Of a DNA stretch of 16,143 bases, positions 14,216 through 16,143 are shown one piece after another; position 1 is the stretch's first letter, and each line of letters opens with the position of its first letter. The position numbers and the translations under genes were made by a program. Location: assembly GCA_002085285.1 (NCBI GenBank), contig NATK01000012.1:1-16143 (forward strand). The letters are read 5' to 3'. The stretch comes from Candidatus Latescibacteria bacterium 4484_7 (lineage in GTDB: Bacteria; Krumholzibacteriota; Krumholzibacteriia; Krumholzibacteriales; Krumholzibacteriaceae). The notes beneath the pieces were generated by a model. The model did not search any database. It was not told where the DNA came from and saw nothing but the letters and a program-made list of their open reading frames with translations.

Positions 14216-15063
14216 ACCAATCTGTTCGAACCAATCTCTACGAGTCGAGGAGGTTCCTTTGTGCAACGCTCCATCACCTCGGCAACGGGTATCGAAGCGA
14301 GAAGACCCTTCGTGTACGGGTGAAGGGGTTCTCGAAAGATCGCATCGGTCTCGGCCAATTCGACGATCTTGCCGAGATACATCACAGCCAGTGTATCACT
14401 GACGTTCTTCACTACGCCGAGATCATGAGCTATGAAGATCATCGAAACGCCGGTTTCTTCTTGAATGTCCTTTATCAGGTTGATAATCTGGGCACGCACC
14501 GAAACATCGAGCGCCGATACGGGCTCGTCGGCTATGATGATCTCCGGCTCCACAGCGAGAGCCCTCGCTATCCCGATCCTCTGGCGCTGACCACCGGAAA
14601 ACTCATGCGGGAACTTGTTCTCAGCCGATGGTGGCAGCCCGACCTTTGCAAGAAGGGCCATCACCCTTTCCCTCACCTCTTTGCCCTTTGCAATCTTGTG
14701 TATCTTTATCCCCTCCGCTATAGTACTGCCGACGGTGAGACGGGGATTGAGGGAGGAGTACGGATCCTGGAAGATCATCTGAATCTTTCTTCTTTCCCTC
14801 CTCAGCGCTTTCCCTCTGAAGGCGAGAAAATCCTCGCCGTCGATATATATCCTGCCCGACGTCGGCTCTTCGAGCCTCATCAAAACCCTTGCCAGCGTGC
14901 TTTTGCCACATCCCGATTCGCCGACAAGCCCAAGCGTTTTGCCCCGTTCGAGTGCGAGATCGACGCCATCCACGGCCTTTACGATCGAAGAACCGCGTCT
15001 AAAAACGCCTGCCCAGGCTCTGTAGTATTTCGTTATCCGCTCTGCCTTGAGAACTATGTCCAA
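14191..15063 (-). CDS. Oligopeptide/dipeptide ABC transporter ATPase, OppF-like
   Basis: This is one of two nucleotide-binding subunits that power peptide (or nickel/sugar-type) import at the inner membrane. Of 290 residues, Walker A GESGCGKST is at 48-56, Q-loop Gln99, signature FSGGQ at 155-159, Walker B IIIADEP at 175-181, and the switch His at 213 (IAHDL). HPYTKGLLASIPV (248-260) marks the oligopeptide-type C-terminal region. That region is shortened: between SIPVAE and ERCTKEPPRL the usual segment with the GCxFxxRC cysteines is missing, while the final VRCWL remains. The start is TTG 15063 with AAAGG 6 nt upstream and an in-frame stop seven codons before. It follows the OppD-like gene by 100 bp. 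Substrate cannot be told from ATPases, so no symbol is assigned. Confidence 0.93.
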   Translation of the reverse strand: MDIVLKAERITKYYRAWAGVFRRGSSIVKAVDGVDLALERGKTLGLVGESGCGKSTLARVLMRLEEPTSGRIYIDGEDFLAFRGKALRRERRKIQMIFQDPYSSLNPRLTVGSTIAEGIKIHKIAKGKEVRERVMALLAKVGLPPSAENKFPHEFSGGQRQRIGIARALAVEPEIIIADEPVSALDVSVRAQIINLIKDIQEETGVSMIFIAHDLGVVKNVSDTLAVMYLGKIVELAETDAIFREPLHPYTKGLLASIPVAEVMERCTKEPPRLVEIGSNRLVRCWLHNE

Positions 15064-15163
15064 ATCAGGCCTTTCTTCTAGTCAAGTACGAAATCCATAA
15101 GGCACTCGTCCCGTACCCGGTCTCAACGGCCTTCGGCACCTGGATCGATCCACGGAGCGACCT
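15064..15163. other. 100-bp gap between the two ABC ATPase genes, with a 12-bp palindrome
   Basis: opp/dpp ATPase genes usually overlap or nearly touch, so this spacing is long. It holds no credible reading frame. TGGATCGATCCA (15141-15152) is a perfect 12-bp palindrome, 12 bp after the oppD-like stop. No promoter with convincing -35 and -10 boxes was seen. Confidence 0.6.
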
Positions 15164-16141
15164 TCAATCCTCAGGTTCTTCGTTGAGCCAGCATCGCGAA
15201 ACGTGACCTTCATCCACCACGAACAACGGCGGCTCTTCATTGTAACACCGATCGAAGGCCAGGTGGCACCTGTCACTGAACCTGCATCCCGGAGGGATCA
15301 TCGATGGATCGGGCACGGAGCCGGGTATCGTTTTGAGGCGTCCCCTGCGTGATCTGATGTCGGGAAGCGATTCGAGCAAACCCCTCGTGTACGGATGCGA
15401 CGGCCTTTTGAAAAGCTCCTTCTTCGGCGCTTCCTCGACTACTACGCCCGCATACATAACAACGATCTTTTCCGCCATCTGAGCCACCACGGCGAGATCG
15501 TGCGTGATGAGAAGAATCGCCATCCCGAGCCTTTCCTTCAGGTCTCGCAGAAGCTCAAGTATTTGAGCCTGCACTGAAACATCGAGCGCCGTGCTCGGCT
15601 CGTCCGCTATCAGGAGCTTCGGTTGACAGCTGAGAGCCATCGCTATCATGACCCTCTGTCTCATGCCTCCGCTCAACTGATGCGGATACCTGCTGTACTG
15701 CTTTTCGGGGTCGGGCAGCCTTACGAGCCGCATCATCTCGATCGCCCTCTCGCGAGACTCTTTCCTTCCCAACCTCTGGTGAAGGGCAATAGCCTCCCTC
15801 ACCTGTTCACCACATGTAAAAACAGGGTTGAGGCTCGTCAGAGGCTCCTGAAAAACGATCGATATCTCATTCCCCCTGATATGACGCATCTCCTTTTCTG
15901 GAAGCTCGAGGAGATTTGTCCCCTCGAAGACGATCTCGCCTTCTACAATTTCAGCTTGTGATTCGGGGAGAAGTCTCATGATCGAGAGAGCCGTCACGCT
16001 CTTGCCGCACCCCGACTCTCCGACGAGGCCCACGACTTCGCCGGCTCCGATCGAAAACGACAGGCCGTCCACCGCTCTAACAATTCCCTGGTCCTGGTGA
16101 AAAACGACCTTGAGGTTATTTATTTCGAGGAGAGGCGCCAT
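15164..16141 (-). CDS. Oligopeptide/dipeptide ABC transporter ATPase, OppD-like
   Basis: This is the other nucleotide-binding subunit of the importer. Of 325 residues, Walker A GESGCGKS is at 41-48, Q-loop Gln98, signature LSGGM at 156-160, Walker B LLIADEP at 176-182, and the switch His at 214 (LLITHDL). The oligopeptide-type C-terminal domain is complete, with HPYTRGLLESLPD (249-261) and four cysteines at 286, 292, 299 and 317 (PPGCRFSDRCHLAFDRC, then SRCWL). The start ATG at 16141 gives the standard N-terminus (PLLEINNLKVVFHQDQG). Only two bases lie beyond it, so its SD cannot be seen and a longer form cannot be excluded. Permease and binding-protein genes are expected upstream, outside the window. 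Confidence 0.95.
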   Translation of the reverse strand: MAPLLEINNLKVVFHQDQGIVRAVDGLSFSIGAGEVVGLVGESGCGKSVTALSIMRLLPESQAEIVEGEIVFEGTNLLELPEKEMRHIRGNEISIVFQEPLTSLNPVFTCGEQVREAIALHQRLGRKESRERAIEMMRLVRLPDPEKQYSRYPHQLSGGMRQRVMIAMALSCQPKLLIADEPSTALDVSVQAQILELLRDLKERLGMAILLITHDLAVVAQMAEKIVVMYAGVVVEEAPKKELFKRPSHPYTRGLLESLPDIRSRRGRLKTIPGSVPDPSMIPPGCRFSDRCHLAFDRCYNEEPPLFVVDEGHVSRCWLNEEPED

Positions 16142-16143
16142 TC

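Overview
The window looks like chromosomal DNA of an uncultured Gram-negative bacterium, probably from the FCB side of the tree (Zixibacteria, Latescibacterota, Eisenbacteria, KSB1 or WOR-3-like lineages). This placement is inference. It rests on a TonB-dependent receptor with a carboxypeptidase-regulatory-like N-terminal domain (so an outer membrane), a following secreted protein with aspartate-rich calcium-binding repeats of the DDDxDGxxDED kind, and a complete bacterial V/A-type ATPase operon. Base composition is near 50% GC. Every supported gene lies on the minus strand, so transcription runs from high to low coordinates.

Layout, in transcription order. (1) 16141-14191: two ATPase subunits of an oligopeptide/dipeptide-type ABC importer, oppD-like then oppF-like. 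The permeases and binding protein must lie upstream, outside the window. (2) 14190-13901: an AT-rich gap with a hairpin over the oppF stop codon, a 12-bp direct repeat, and a -10-like box next to a 17-bp dyad. (3) 13900-5115: nine genes for a V/A-type ATPase in the order H(G)-I-K-E-C-F-A-B-D, the same order as the Enterococcus hirae ntp and Thermus operons. The proteolipid K is a four-helix, one-carboxylate type that keeps the residues known to bind Na+ in E. hirae NtpK. (4) 5114-4763: a probable terminator, then a near-consensus sigma70 promoter (TTGACA-N17-TATATT) and a leader of about 150 nt that can fold into two mutually exclusive structures, one resembling an intrinsic terminator. (5) 4762-1: a large TonB-dependent receptor, then 30 bp later a secreted protein that runs off the left edge at residue 541. 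That last gene has no stop codon in the window and was read directly from the minus strand.

How it may work together: the ATPase would couple ATP to H+ or, more likely from K, Na+ movement across the inner membrane. The Opp pair would energise peptide import there. The receptor and its partner would handle an unidentified substrate at the outer membrane, under their own promoter and probably their own RNA-level control. The strongest candidate for something undescribed is that structured leader; the Na+-type signature and the start-codon pattern of the ATPase operon come next. No rRNA, tRNA, CRISPR array, insertion sequence or phage gene was recognised.
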